A DNA stretch of 64,000 nt from Maritimibacter fusiformis (GCF_008086115.1 NZ_VSIY01000009.1:238440-302439), one strand, 5' to 3'. Positions 47,253 to 57,511 are shown, counted from the stretch's first letter. Notes: a model not told the origin generated them from the sequence alone. Numbers and translations are program-made.

Positions 47253-48323
47253 TCAGTCCTCCGGCGGGAAGAGCTGCGCGTGCCCGGTGTCGAAATCGAA
47301 ACCGATCTTTTCACCCGACTGGTAGATCCGGTCTTCCGACAACGCCGCGATCAGGGGTTCACCGTCTTCGAGGGTGACCTCCACCACCGTCTCGGCGCCG
47401 AGCCGTTCGGTGACGGTGATCTTGCCATGCAGCTTGCCCTCGGCATCGGGCACCGGGTGAAGATACTGCGGCCGCACGCCGAGAATTGCCTCTTGCCCCA
47501 CCGCGAACGGCCGCCCCCGCGTGTCCACCACGATCGGATCGAGCGCCTTGTTCGTCACCCGGGCCTCGCCGCCGTCGAGCGCCTCCACCGTCACCCGGAT
47601 GAAGTTCATCGAAGGTGCGCCGAGAAAGCCCGCGACGAACAGGTTGGCGGGTTCGTGGTAAAGTTCCATCGGCGCGCCGACCTGCATCACCTTGCCATCC
47701 TTCAGCACCACGATCTTGTCGGCCAGCGTCATCGCCTCGACCTGGTCGTGGGTGACGTAGATCATCGTCGCCGCGAGCTTCTGGTGCAGCTTGCCGATCT
47801 CGAGCCGCATATCCATCCGCAGCGCCGCATCGAGGTTCGACAGCGGCTCGTCGAACAGGAACACCTTCGGGTCGCGCACGATCGCCCGGCCGATGGCGAC
47901 GCGCTGGCGCTGCCCGCCGGAGAGCTGCGACGGGCGACGGTCGAGCAGGTGCTCCATCTGCAGGATACGCGCGGCTTCCTGAACCTTGGCTTCCTTGGTT
48001 TGCTTGTCGGCCTTGTTGATCGTCAGGCCGAAGGCCACGTTCTCGCGCACCGTCATGTGCGGGAAGATCCCGTAGGTCTGGAACACCATCGCGATGCCGC
48101 GTTCCTTCGGCGGCAGGTCGTTCACCACCACGCCGCCGATCTCGATGGTGCCGGAGGTGATGTCTTCCAGCCCCGAGATCATCCGCAGCAGGGTGGACTT
48201 GCCGCAGCCCGAAGGCCCGACGAAGACGACGAACTCGCCGTCTTCGATGTCGATATCGACCCCCTTGATCACCTCGGTGGTCCCGAAGCTCTTGGTCACG
48301 TTCTTCAGCTTCACGGTCGCCAT
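47253..48323 (-). CDS. Sugar ABC transporter ATPase (UgpC/MsmK/MalK type)
   Basis: 356-residue ATPase: Walker [10 protein letters not shown], signature LSGGQRQR, Walker [13 protein letters not shown], and the C-terminal TOBE/OB domain (from about residue 235) that such sugar-importer ATPases use for regulation. Last gene of the sugar operon, four bases after the hydrolase gene. Confidence 0.93.
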   Translation of the reverse strand: MATVKLKNVTKSFGTTEVIKGVDIDIEDGEFVVFVGPSGCGKSTLLRMISGLEDITSGTIEIGGVVVNDLPPKERGIAMVFQTYGIFPHMTVRENVAFGLTINKADKQTKEAKVQEAARILQMEHLLDRRPSQLSGGQRQRVAIGRAIVRDPKVFLFDEPLSNLDAALRMDMRLEIGKLHQKLAATMIYVTHDQVEAMTLADKIVVLKDGKVMQVGAPMELYHEPANLFVAGFLGAPSMNFIRVTVEALDGGEARVTNKALDPIVVDTRGRPFAVGQEAILGVRPQYLHPVPDAEGKLHGKITVTERLGAETVVEVTLEDGEPLIAALSEDRIYQSGEKIGFDFDTGHAQLFPPED

Positions 48324-48327
48324 GGCA

Positions 48328-49323
48328 TCACTCCGCTGCCTGCGCTTCCCGCAGCACGCGCAGGAGGCCGTTTTCGTCCACGATCACCGGCTCCGGGTCC
48401 ATCACGTAGCCGCCGAAATGCCCGCCCTCGGCATGGTCGGCAAAGCCCATGATCACCAAACCGTCCGGGGTTTCGAGAATCCGCGCGGCATAGCGCCGGC
48501 ACGGCAGGTCGCCGTCGAGGAACGGCCCCGGCGCGATCCGCCACGGCCCGCGCGGGCCGTCGCCGATCAGGTAATGGGTGCCGGTCACCGGCCCGCCCGC
48601 AATCCGCTCCGCCGCGTCCTTCGAGAAATGCTCGGCTGCGGTGCAGAACAGGCAATACCAGCGCCCCTCGGCCGCGAACACCTGCGGCACCTCGAGCTGG
48701 CCGTAGCCACCGGCAAACACCGGCGGTTGCAATTCCCATGTCATCAGGTCGGACGACGTGGCGAAACCGATCGCACCGCCGGCATTCGGCTCGGCGATCC
48801 CCGACGCCCGGGCGGTGAAGAACATCAGCCAGCCGGGGCCCTCGGGGTCGCGCATCACCCAGGGGTCGCGCATCGCGCGGTCGTGCCAGAAACCGCGCAT
48901 ATGGTCGGTTTCATAATGCCGCGCGTTCGGCCCGGTGAGGTCGAGGCAGAGCCCGTCGCCCACCCTTTCCCAGTTGTGCAGATCGGTCGAGGTGGCGTGC
49001 CCGATACGCTGGTAGAGCCCTTCCTCTTGCTTGCAGGTGCCGGTGTAGAACAGATGCCACAACCCGGCGTCATCCTGCACGACCGAACCTGTCCAGGTGG
49101 TGAAATCGTCCCAGGCCTCGGTTTCGGACGGTGCGAAACAGGTGCCCAGATGTTCCCAGGTCACGAGGTCGTCCGAGACCGCGTGGCCCTGGCTCACGTT
49201 GAAATGACGCAGATCGGGATTGATCAGCGACTTGTCGGCCTTGAGGAAAAAGCCGTGCCAGCGGTTGCCGTCATGGGCATACCAGCTGTCCCAGATCCAT
49301 TGTTTGTCGAGCGCGATGACCAT
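48328..49323 (-). CDS. GH32/GH68-like beta-propeller glycoside hydrolase, intracellular
   Basis: 331-residue single-domain five-bladed propeller. The clan GH-J landmarks are seen in altered form: [12 protein letters not shown] at the N-terminus (the Asp as nucleophile, compare WMNDPN), RDPWVM (RDP motif, transition-state Asp) and LEVPQVF (the Glu of the EC motif as acid/base). No signal peptide, so it would act on an imported fructoside or related saccharide. Lacks the C-terminal beta-sandwich of most GH32 invertases. Substrate cannot be fixed; another furanosidase specificity is possible. Confidence 0.75.
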   Translation of the reverse strand: MVIALDKQWIWDSWYAHDGNRWHGFFLKADKSLINPDLRHFNVSQGHAVSDDLVTWEHLGTCFAPSETEAWDDFTTWTGSVVQDDAGLWHLFYTGTCKQEEGLYQRIGHATSTDLHNWERVGDGLCLDLTGPNARHYETDHMRGFWHDRAMRDPWVMRDPEGPGWLMFFTARASGIAEPNAGGAIGFATSSDLMTWELQPPVFAGGYGQLEVPQVFAAEGRWYCLFCTAAEHFSKDAAERIAGGPVTGTHYLIGDGPRGPWRIAPGPFLDGDLPCRRYAARILETPDGLVIMGFADHAEGGHFGGYVMDPEPVIVDENGLLRVLREAQAAE

Positions 49324-49333
49324 GTCTACTCCC

Positions 49334-50215
49334 TCAGCCCTTCACGCCCGTCGAGGCGATCGAAGCGATGAATGCGCGTTGCATGAACAGGTAGAAAGCG
49401 AGCACGGGCACCGAGATCAGCGTGAGGTAGGCCATGAGTTCGCCCCAGGCCACGTCGAGCTGGAAGAAATAGCCAAGCCCCACCATAATCGGCCGGTGCG
49501 CCTCGTCCTGCACCACGATCAGTGGCCACAGGTATTGCTCGTTATACATCTTGAGCGATTTCAGGATCGCCGCGGTGGCCAGAACCGGGCCCGAGAGCGG
49601 CATCACAACCCTGCGGTAGACCTGGAACCAGCTTGCCCCCTCGACCCGCGCCGCCTCGATCAGTTCGCGGGGCAAGTCCTTGAAATACTGCACGAACAGG
49701 AAGATGGTAAGCGCGTCGACGATCCACGGGACGATCTGCACCCGGTAGGTGTTGAGCCAGCCCCAATCGATCCCCTCGAAGCCAAGCCACGGCATTCGCG
49801 AGACCACCAGCAGCAACGGCACCGCGATGGTCTCGAACGGGATGATCAGGGTGGCAAGAATGATCGACAGCAGCGTGCCGCGCCCGTTCCAGTCGATGAA
49901 CACGAAGGAAAAGGCGGCGACCGAGCAGATCGCGATCGAGAGCACGACCGTCACCACTGTCACGAAAACCGAGTTCATCATGAACCGCCCGATCGGGGCG
50001 CGGTCGAAGGCGGCGAAGTAGTTGTCGAGGCTGATGTCGCCCACCGGCATGAAGGCGCGCAGCGAGCCGGTGTCGGCCAGAAGCTGGTTGTCGGGCTTGA
50101 GCGACGACACCACCATGAACACCAGCGGAAACAGGAAGACGAGCGCCACGAGCGAGAGCACGAGATAGCGGGTGAATAGCCGGAGCCCCCGGTTATCGAC
50201 TGCAACCTGGGCCAT
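49334..50215 (-). CDS. Sugar ABC transporter permease (MalG type)
   Basis: 293-residue permease with six helices and the EAA loop EAARVEGASWFQVYRRVVMPLSGP. The ATG at 50215 overlaps the stop of the MalF-type permease by one base; the longer open frame beyond it is a shadow. It ends ten bases before the hydrolase gene. Confidence 0.93.
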   Translation of the reverse strand: MAQVAVDNRGLRLFTRYLVLSLVALVFLFPLVFMVVSSLKPDNQLLADTGSLRAFMPVGDISLDNYFAAFDRAPIGRFMMNSVFVTVVTVVLSIAICSVAAFSFVFIDWNGRGTLLSIILATLIIPFETIAVPLLLVVSRMPWLGFEGIDWGWLNTYRVQIVPWIVDALTIFLFVQYFKDLPRELIEAARVEGASWFQVYRRVVMPLSGPVLATAAILKSLKMYNEQYLWPLIVVQDEAHRPIMVGLGYFFQLDVAWGELMAYLTLISVPVLAFYLFMQRAFIASIASTGVKG

Positions 50216-51285
50216 CAGCTCCGCTCCCGCGTGAGGTATCGCTGCACGAGCGAGATCGCCAGCACCATGAAGAACAGGATCACCGAGATTGCCGAGCCGC
50301 CGGAAATGTCCTGCTTGCCGTAGCCGCGTTCGACCGCCTGGAAGACCAGCGTCTGCGTCGAGTCGAGCGGGCCGCCGTTGGTCATCACGTCGATCTGGGC
50401 GAACAGCGCGAAGGCCTGCATGGTGATCACGATCAGCACCAGGATGGCGGTGTTGCGCAGGCCCGGCCAGGTCACGTAGCGAAAGGTCTGCCATTTCGAG
50501 GCGCCCTCGATCGCGGCGACCTCGTAGAGCGTCGGGCTGATCGTCTGCAGGCCCGAAAGCCAGATCACCATGTGGAGGCCGACCCCCTGCCAGGCCGACA
50601 TCACGATGATCGAGCCGAGCGCGGTGTCGGGGTTGCCGAGCCAGTCGACCGGCTCGAACAGCCCGAAGGTGAGCGCGGCCAGGATGTTGTTCAGCAGCCC
50701 GTCATTGCCGTCGTATATGAACCGCCAGAGCAGCGATATCACCACGATGGAGATCACCACGGGCATGAAATAGATGGTTCTGAAACCGTTGATGCCGCGC
50801 AGCCGCTGGTTGATGAGCAAGGCCAGCAGAAGCGCGCCGCCGCCCTGAAGCGGCACGATGAAGACCACGAAAGTGAGCGTGTTGACCAGCGCCTTCATGA
50901 ACACGACGTCCGAGGCGATGACCACCTTGGCATTGTCGCCCGATTGCCAGCGGAACCACTCGCGCATCCCCTTGTATTCGGGGAAGTCGGGGTTGCGGGT
51001 GATCGTGCGCACGCGCGGATACTGTATCTCGCCGTCCTCGTCGCGGACGATCTTGCCCGTATCGTCGCGTTCCGGCTCCAGCGTGATCACGTCGAGTCCG
51101 AGGAGCCGTTCGTAGTTCGAAAGCCCGATGAACTCGGTCGGGTTGGGCGAGATCAGCCGCTGGTTGGTAAGCGAGAACCAGAAGGCGAAGAAGAACGGCA
51201 GGATGATAAAGGTCGTGATCAGCACGAAGCCCGGCAGGGCAAAGGCCCATCCCACCCCGTTCGATCGGGTCAGTTTCGAAGCCAT
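50215..51285 (-). CDS. Sugar ABC transporter permease (MalF type)
   Basis: 356-residue permease. Typical N-terminal helix (FALPGFVLITTFIILPFFFAF starts near residue 14), a periplasmic insert of about 80 residues after it (about 50-125) and the docking loop EVAAIEGASKWQTFRYVTWPGL. Pairs with the MalG-type permease. It is preceded by the solute-binding protein pseudogene in the usual order. Confidence 0.93.
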   Translation of the reverse strand: MASKLTRSNGVGWAFALPGFVLITTFIILPFFFAFWFSLTNQRLISPNPTEFIGLSNYERLLGLDVITLEPERDDTGKIVRDEDGEIQYPRVRTITRNPDFPEYKGMREWFRWQSGDNAKVVIASDVVFMKALVNTLTFVVFIVPLQGGGALLLALLINQRLRGINGFRTIYFMPVVISIVVISLLWRFIYDGNDGLLNNILAALTFGLFEPVDWLGNPDTALGSIIVMSAWQGVGLHMVIWLSGLQTISPTLYEVAAIEGASKWQTFRYVTWPGLRNTAILVLIVITMQAFALFAQIDVMTNGGPLDSTQTLVFQAVERGYGKQDISGGSAISVILFFMVLAISLVQRYLTRERS

Positions 51286-51348
51286 CGGCGCTCTCCGGCG
51301 TGGGGAAGGCGGAGGCCCGCGCCGGCGCGCGGACCCCCGGGGAGGAAC

Positions 51349-52608
51349 TCAGTGGCCGTAGCCGCCGTTCTTCTCGATATCGGCGTCGATCTCGTCGACA
51401 GCCGCGTCGAGCGTGTCGGCCACGTCGGCGCCGTTGGCGATGTCGGCCAGGGCCTTCTCGAACACCTTTGCCGCCACCACGTAGCCCGGGCTCACCGGGC
51501 GCACCATCGCCTGCGCTTCCGAGAGATCGTAGAACACGGCCAGCGGGCCGCCATCCTTGTAGTTCTCGGTCATCTGCGCCGCCGAAGCCGTTGCCGGGAT
51601 CAGACCGATGCCATCGGAGAACGCCGCCAGATACTTGTCCTGCGTGGCGAACTCGATGAATTCGGCCGCGCCGTCCGGGTGTTCGGAGGCGGCCGAGATG
51701 CCGAACTGCCAGCTCGCTGCGCCGATTTTCGAGCCGTTGCCGAAATCGGGCGCTGGCAGGAACACCACTTCGTCCACGCCCTCAAGCGCCGCCACCGCGG
51801 CCCAGTTGCCGTTCCACTGGAACGCATACTTGCCCTCGATGAAGCCGTTGTCGCGGTCGGCCGGGTCCTGGCTGGTGCCCGGCGCGTAACCGTCCTGGAA
51901 CAGCGACTGCCACCATTCGCCGAACTCCATCGCCGCCTCGCCGTTCAGCGCGCCCTCGGCGGTCTTGTAGGTCGAACGATCGACGATATCGCCGCCGAAA
52001 CTCTGGAGGAACGGCGAAAAGGCATAAGGATACCACTCGCCGGTCCAGGCCATGCCCGGATCGAAGGCATATTCATAATCGCCACTTGCCTTCGCGGCAT
52101 CGAGCGCGGCCATGAACTCCTCGCCGGTCCAGGGCTTTTCCAGCGTCGGCCGGCGCAGCCCGAGATCGTCGAGCGTGGATTCGCGCGCATAAAGCGCCAC
52201 CGCGGCGTCCCACAACCCGATCGAGTAGAGCTTGCCGTCCCAATAGCCCTTGGTGCCGGGCAGGAAGTCATCGAACTCGGATTCGTCGATCGGCAGCGGC
52301 TGCAGATAACCCGACCAGGCCCAGTTCGGCATCACCGGCCCGTCGACATCGACAATGTCCGGCAGGTTCCCGGCCAGCGCGGCAGCAACGATCGAGTCGT
52401 TTTAGCTTTCCTGCGGGAAGCTTTCGAGCGACACCGTCCATTCGTCCTGGCTTGCGTTGAAGTCGTCGATGATCTGGTTGATGATCGCGCTTTCGACCTC
52501 GTTGCCAGCGCCGTGATACCAAAGGCTCAGTTCGGTCTGCGCCAGCGCGCCACCCGCCATCAGGGCGAAGACGCTCGCAACGGCGGTTGTCTTGGTGAAA
52601 TGTCTCAT
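51349..52608 (-). pseudogene. Sugar solute-binding protein gene with in-frame TAA stop
   Basis: The frame begins at ATG 52608 with a clear signal peptide (cleavage after ALAQ, residue 24) and family sequence LSLWYHGAGNEVESAI. Codon 69 (52402-52404) is TAA. The same frame then continues without shift as NDSIVAAALAGNLPDIVDVDG and on to the normal end at 51349, giving 419 positions, the normal length for family 1 binding proteins. Relatives have an aromatic residue (usually Tyr) at this place, so one base change from TAC or TAT explains the stop. As written, the importer lacks its own binding protein. Sequencing error or readthrough remain possible. Confidence 0.85.
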
Positions 52609-52640
52609 TCTGGTTCCTCCCTTTTGATGAGAACTCGAAT

Positions 52641-53702
52641 TCAGGATGGGCCGGTGACCAAGGCCGGGACGGACGCACGCCAGACGACATCACCCCGGAT
52701 GAGCTCTGGCGCCGCGTCTTCTGTATCAGCCCCGGCCATCGCCGCGAGCAGCCGCTCGGCCGCCCGCCGGCCCATTTCCACGTATGGAAGCTCGACAGTG
52801 GTGAGGCGCGGGAAAAGAGAATCGGAAATCGCGCGGTAATCGTCGTAGCCCGCGACGGCAATATCGGCGGGCACCTCGATCTGGCGCGCGCGCAGCATTC
52901 CGTAGGCCCGCATCGCCATGCGGTCGTTGCCACAGCAGATCACCGTCGGGCGGTCATCGAGCGCCAGCACCGCGTCGAGCGCCGCCCACAGACACTCGGC
53001 CTGCGCCTCGGTATCGTCCCCCAGCGTGTCGGCCACCACAACCAGGGCCGGATCGTAGTCGATCCCGGCGTCCTGCAACGCGGCGCGATAGCCCGCCGTG
53101 CGCAATCGCGTTGCATCAAGCTGGTCGGACAGGGTGAGATAGGCGATCCGCCGGTGCCCGTGCGCGATGATCTCCTGCACCAGCCGGTATTGCCCGAACC
53201 GGTCGTCGGGAACGATGGCCGGCGTATGGGCGTCGTCGTAGCAATTGGCAAGAACGATCGGCGGATGTCCCGGCAACCGCGGCAGAGAAACCTGGCGATG
53301 GTAGTCCGCCACGTAGATGATACCCTCGACCCTGTGCTCCACGAAGGTCCGCATCAGGCTGGGAACCCGGTCGCTGCGCCCGCCGGTGTCCGAGATGAGA
53401 AGCGTCTTTCCCGAGTTCTCGAGCCCTTCCTGCACACCCTTGACGATGAAGATGTCGGGCAGACCCGAGGCCGCCGGGTCCAGCGGGCTGAGGCTGATGG
53501 CGCCGGTGACCAGACCGATCAGCCCGGATCGTTGCGAGCGCATCGTGCGGGCCGCCGACGAGGGCACATAGCCCAGTTCGGCAATCGCCTTCTCGACGGC
53601 TTCGCGGGTTTTCTTGCCGACCGGCGCATCGCCATTCAGCACCCGGCTCACCGTTTTCGGCGAGACCTGCGCAGCCTTGGCGACATCGTAGATCGTCGAC
53701 AT
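52641..53702 (-). CDS. LacI-family transcriptional regulator
   Basis: 353-residue repressor: N-terminal helix-turn-helix (IYDVAKAAQVSPKTVSRVLNG), hinge helix (SSAARTMRSQ) and a periplasmic-binding-protein-like effector domain. It is the first gene upstream of the sugar operon on the same strand, and two identical operator-like sites lie 54-81 bases upstream of its start. It is expected to repress the transporter/hydrolase operon until the sugar binds. Confidence 0.92.
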   Translation of the reverse strand: MSTIYDVAKAAQVSPKTVSRVLNGDAPVGKKTREAVEKAIAELGYVPSSAARTMRSQRSGLIGLVTGAISLSPLDPAASGLPDIFIVKGVQEGLENSGKTLLISDTGGRSDRVPSLMRTFVEHRVEGIIYVADYHRQVSLPRLPGHPPIVLANCYDDAHTPAIVPDDRFGQYRLVQEIIAHGHRRIAYLTLSDQLDATRLRTAGYRAALQDAGIDYDPALVVVADTLGDDTEAQAECLWAALDAVLALDDRPTVICCGNDRMAMRAYGMLRARQIEVPADIAVAGYDDYRAISDSLFPRLTTVELPYVEMGRRAAERLLAAMAGADTEDAAPELIRGDVVWRASVPALVTGPS

Positions 53703-53755
53703 GCGTCCTCCCCCGCCATGACAGCCGCAGACATCCTGTTGGCAGATGCGACAAA

Positions 53756-53783
53756 TGACATCGGTGTCATGACATCGGTGTCA
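53756..53783. promoter_or_regulatory. Two abutting 14-bp LacI-type operator sites
   Basis: TGACATCGGTGTCA occurs at 53756-53769 and again, identical, at 53770-53783 with no gap. Each is a near-palindrome (TGACA/TGTCA arms, CG at the centre), the form of LacI-family operators. A tandem arrangement on one face could give cooperative binding, or one copy may be a recent duplication. Confidence 0.75.
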
Positions 53784-53989
53784 TAAACCGACTCACCAAA
53801 ACCTGTCAAGCGCGTCGCTCGCAATTGCCCGCTCGATCCTGGGCTTGGATCTTTCCCTCACCGAAACGGCGCACCCCGATAGCGGGATCACGCGCGCACG
53901 CGACGCGCCGCGGCAAGGTTGCGCAAATCGATTGGAAAAGGGCTTTCAATCAGGGGCCAGGGCCATTCGGTGGCCGTTCGGATTGGCAG

Positions 53990-54874
53990 CTAGGAGCCCT
54001 TCCAGCGGCGCAACATCCAATACCATTGATCGGGTCTGCCGAGGATGCGCGCCGACAGGCTGTCGTTGAATGCCTGCGTCATCGTGAGACTGTCGGTGTG
54101 CGCAATCGCGGGTTCGAACTCAACGGAGAAATGGCACCCGTCCCCGGCACGTATGCCGTAGGCCGGGACCATCGGCAGATCGTATTTCAGGGCAAGCTGC
54201 GCCGCGGCCAGGGAGGTCCGGGCCGGAATTCCCAGGAATGGCAGCAATTCGCCTTCTGGATACTTCTCATCGAGCAGGATGGCGATGAAGCCGCCCGCAC
54301 GCAAATGGCGGACCAGTGCCTTGGTGCCGGCGTGCCCCGTGGGAAGGATCGGCTGCCCGCCAGCCTCGATCCCCGCCAGCAGCCGGCGCTGGTAGTGCCG
54401 ATTGGTCTGCGGGCGGTAAACCGCCCCGGTCTCCATTCCGCGCGCCTTCAGAACGGCGCGCACCGCCTCCCATTGGCCGTAGTGGCCCGAGACGATGATG
54501 GCCCCTTTCCCCGCCGCGCGGGCGTCCTCCAATGCCGCAAGCCCGGAGCCGGACACCGTGAACCTGTCCAGCCGGGTCTGAAACTCGGCGTTGTGGTAGA
54601 TCTCGAACAGGGTCTGCCCCATGTTGCGCCCCATCCCACGCGCGACGACCATCCGCTCGCGGCGCGGCATGTCGGGGAACACGCGCCTGAATTCGCGGTC
54701 AAACCGGCGTCGGGCGGGGCCGAACCATCGCACCACGCTGCCGACAACGCCGCCCAGCGCCCGCGACTGCATATCGAAGGCGCGCCATCGGGAGAACGTC
54801 AGCACGGACCATAACGGAAGGTACCGGACGTGCTGCCAAACTGATTTGGCCGGACGGGAGAACATTTCTTTCAT
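53990..54874 (-). CDS. Lysophospholipid/lipid A-type acyltransferase (LpxL/HtrB family)
   Basis: About 294-residue inner-membrane acyltransferase. The catalytic HxxxxE motif is in SGHYGQWEA, with the family segments LLDEKYPEGELLPFLG and LALKYDLPMVPAYG. It transfers an acyl chain to lipid A precursor or a related lipid. The start is uncertain: ATG 54874 (MKEMFSRPAK) looks more natural than 54922, neither has a strong ribosome site. It lies at the edge of an insertion-element-rich region and no partner gene is adjacent. Confidence 0.85.
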   Translation of the reverse strand: MKEMFSRPAKSVWQHVRYLPLWSVLTFSRWRAFDMQSRALGGVVGSVVRWFGPARRRFDREFRRVFPDMPRRERMVVARGMGRNMGQTLFEIYHNAEFQTRLDRFTVSGSGLAALEDARAAGKGAIIVSGHYGQWEAVRAVLKARGMETGAVYRPQTNRHYQRRLLAGIEAGGQPILPTGHAGTKALVRHLRAGGFIAILLDEKYPEGELLPFLGIPARTSLAAAQLALKYDLPMVPAYGIRAGDGCHFSVEFEPAIAHTDSLTMTQAFNDSLSARILGRPDQWYWMLRRWKGS

Positions 54875-55000
54875 ATGGACGGAACGACCCCTGTTTCCAA
54901 GGGCGGACAGGGCCACGCGCAAGCACTGAGCGCAATCGCTGGTGCCGGGGCGATGTTTTTGAGCCGTGGTTCGCCGACGATGCCGGTTAACGCCGGCCGC

Positions 55001-55597
55001 CTAAGATGTCAGGAACCCACCGTCCACGGTGATCTCGGTGCCGGTCAGAAACGATGCGCGCGGGTCGGCGATCCAGACCACGAAGCTGGCGATTTCCTCG
55101 GGCGTTCCAAGGCGTTTCAGGGCCGTTCTCCGGACCTTCCGTTCGGTCACATGGGCCGGAATACCGGCGGTCGGTCCCGTGACCAGTCGGGTTTCGACAT
55201 AGCCGGGGCACAGCGCGTTGATCCGAATTCCCTTGCCCCCGTATTCCAGAGCGGCCGACCGCGTCAGACCGATCACGCCGTGTTTCGAGGCGGCATAGGC
55301 AGACCCGCCGGCGGTTCCGCGCAACCCGATCACCGATGCGGTATTGACGACGACGCCCCCGCCCTGCCCTTCCATGACCGGCAGTTCCGCGCGCATCGCG
55401 TTGAAAACGCCGGTGAGGTTGACCGACAGCACCTTGGCCCAGACATCGTGCGGATACTGCGCGACCTTGGCGGATGATCCGGTGATGCCGGCGTTGTTGA
55501 ACGCGATATCCAGACCGCCGAACGTGTCGACGGCGCGGTCGACCAGGGCAACACAGGCTTCCGGGTCGGTGACATCGGTTTCGAGGAACGAGCAGTG
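55001..55597 (-). pseudogene. 5'-truncated short-chain dehydrogenase/reductase
   Basis: From LETDVTDPEACVALVD to the normal C-terminus the sequence is an ordinary SDR with NNAG, the catalytic Ser and YAASK, and a family-typical ending TGTEITVDGG. The first about 60 residues, with the TGxxxGIG dinucleotide loop, are missing; upstream of about 55597 the frame is unrelated. The protein could not bind NAD(P) normally. The break is likely caused by element-mediated deletion. An open frame from 55690 exists but is chimeric. Confidence 0.8.
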
Positions 55598-55869
55598 TCT
55601 CGACAATGGTTTAATCTCCGCCGGTAGCGCGGGCCGAGCGGAGTCTTCGCGTAACCCCCTACACATCCCGTCAGCGGCAAGGTCGCGCATGGGTCAGTTC
55701 CCGTTGACGATGCTGCCAGTTACCGAGGCAGTTCCGGGCGACTTTCAACTATCGCAGCGTATTCGTTGCTGAAGCGTCCCCCACCCGACCCGATGCGCTC
55801 TCGGCACACGCCAAGGCCGGTCATGTGATCCTGCGCCTTCCAGGCATGTGCCCTGCACGCCCCCCGCGT

Positions 55870-56490
55870 CTACCGTCCGTCAACACGATCACATTGTGTC
55901 ATACTGGACAGCCAGTCGAGGACCATTGACCAGGAGTGCTCGTTAGCCTCGGCGTTCGAGGTGGCATCTCCCCCCATCGTGGTCAGCACGCCAGTCACCG
56001 GGTGTGGATAAGCGATAAGCGTCGTTGGCACGTAGGGAAACAGGATGGAATGGCCACCCTTGGGATAGTTTTCCCATTGCACAGGATAAGGATGGCCCGC
56101 GGCGTGCAAGCTGCTCTGGACGATCAGTGAATAGAGATCAGACGGCCACGCACCATCATCGCCACCGGAAATCAGCATCACCGGCCCGGCGATGCGTTCG
56201 ACCGGAATCCTTGCACGTTTGAGCGCTTGCGGGTCGGCGAACGCGGTCATCATCGCCAGGCTGTTGCGACGCGGCGGCTCCCCTTCGTCGTAGGGTGCCC
56301 AACTGGCATATTTGTTGTCATCCCAGATATGGACCAGCGGCCGGCCATCAAGCAGCCACGCCGGCCCGTCACGGCCGAATTCGGGGTCGCAGGCCGCCTG
56401 TCCACCATGGTCAAACGCGCTGGGGACATAGGCAATTACCGCCGAAACCTTCTCCGCAAAGGTCGCGCCCAGCAGAAGCGAAAGCTCCCC
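55870..56490 (-). pseudogene. Truncated acyl-CoA thioesterase/BAAT C-terminal-type hydrolase
   Basis: Reading from about 56490 towards 55870, the frame gives ELSLLLGATFAEKVSAVIAY, later RIPVERIAGPVMLISGGDDG (catalytic Asp region) and YPKGGHSI (catalytic His), typical of the BAAT_C alpha/beta hydrolases. The part with the nucleophile Ser (GxSxG before ELSLLL) and everything N-terminal is replaced by IS5 sequence, so it cannot be active. An ATG at 56253 begins a shorter internal open frame. Confidence 0.72.
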
Positions 56491-56797
56491 TCTGACGGCT
56501 CATCCCGCGCCGGGTGATGTGGTCGCCGATCGCGGTTACGACACGCGCGCCATCCTCGATCTGGTCGCCGCGCATGGCGGCAGAGGCCATATCCCGACGC
56601 AGTGGGACCGCAAGGTGCAGCGCTCGGTAGATCCAGCGATCTTTCGCCAGCGCAACCTCGTCGAGCGGTTCTTCAACGAGCTCACACACTTCCGCATGAT
56701 CGTTACCCGTTACGAAAAGTCCGCACGCAACTATCTCGCCGCCGTGCTCATCGCATGTTCAAGACTCTGGTTGCGCCATTATGAGTCCGCATCCTAG
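56490..56797 (+). mobile_element. IS5-family transposase, C-terminal fragment
   Basis: Encodes VVADRGYDTRAILDLV and then RQRNLVERFFNELTHFRMI and TRYEKSARNYLAAVLIAC: the second catalytic Asp region and the DDE Glu (NLVERFF) of IS5-family transposases. The N-terminal half and right terminal repeat are missing. Left junction is with the hydrolase relic, right junction runs directly into an IS110 fragment at the stop codon. Confidence 0.82.
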
Positions 56798-57015
56798 ACT
56801 CGCGGGTGCGCCAATCCGGTCTCGGGCCGACCCATCACGGCCGGATCAGCATGGCCGGGCGCAGCCATGCGCGTGCGATGCTGGTCGAAGCGGCCTGGGC
56901 CGCGGCGAAAGCGCCGGGACCATTGCGCACCTTCTTCATCCGCATCCGGGCGCGCCGTGGCCATCAGGTCGCCGCCGTCGCGATGGCGCGCAAGCTGAAG
57001 GGGAGTACCTGGACG
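56797..57015 (+). mobile_element. IS110-family transposase, C-terminal fragment with internal deletion
   Basis: The frame DSRVRQSGLGPTHHGRISM... and AMLVEAAWAAAKAPGPLR is the Tnp_20 domain of IS110 transposases, including RARRGHQVAAVAMARKL. After KLK the expected WHLLTKGEDYA is replaced: a KGEYLDG-like remnant appears in another frame, indicating an internal deletion. The RuvC-like N-terminal half is absent. Confidence 0.82.
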
Positions 57016-57511
57016 GATGAAGGCAGGCGGAGACGATCGGGAGCATGTGGTACTCTCGTGAATTACCTCCAAGTTAATAATAGGCTTGATGGGAAGTTGG
57101 CGGGTTATCAAATCGTCTGTCCGCGTCGCCCCTTCTCTTCTGAGTGCGCCTGCGGCATGCGTGGTTGTGACCCCGTCGGCAACCTGCCGGAGCCTTGTCT
57201 GACCCGCGGTCGGTGCTTGAGGTTCCTGATGCGCGACCCAACGCGGCCTCAGCGGTTGTCGGAGTTTTCGGCTTTCGATCAGGTGCACGGATTCGTGTCG
57301 CGCTAATCCGGGCGCCGTCGAATCGGTTTGGCACATTGGATACAGGCAGATAGGGCGTCCACCAGATTAGCGCGCCGACCCTCGCGGCGTCCGTGTAGCT
57401 TTTTTAATTGCACATGATAGGCTGATCACGGTCCACCGCCAAGGCACGAGTGAACCGCCCCTCTTGAAGGGGCATGAAAACTGCATCGTTGTGCAAACGT
57501 AGGAGGAGCAA
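57016..57511. other. Intergenic DNA between element fragments and a Liv-type binding protein
   Basis: About 500 bases with no recognisable gene. The distal part must contain the promoter of the binding-protein gene; an AGGAGGAG ribosome site stands just before 57512. The proximal part may be further element debris. Confidence 0.4.

Noticed and set aside
49334..50494. Longer N-terminus for the MalG-type permease
   Set aside because: The extension is an out-of-frame read of the MalF-type permease; homology begins at 50215.
50572..52839. 755-residue plus-strand open frame opposite the sugar operon
   Set aside because: Shadow frame; it spans two permease and binding-protein genes with clear family motifs on the other strand.
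54105..54125. GGTTCGAACTC resembling a tRNA T-loop
   Set aside because: Lies inside the acyltransferase gene and no acceptor or anticodon stem can be formed around it.
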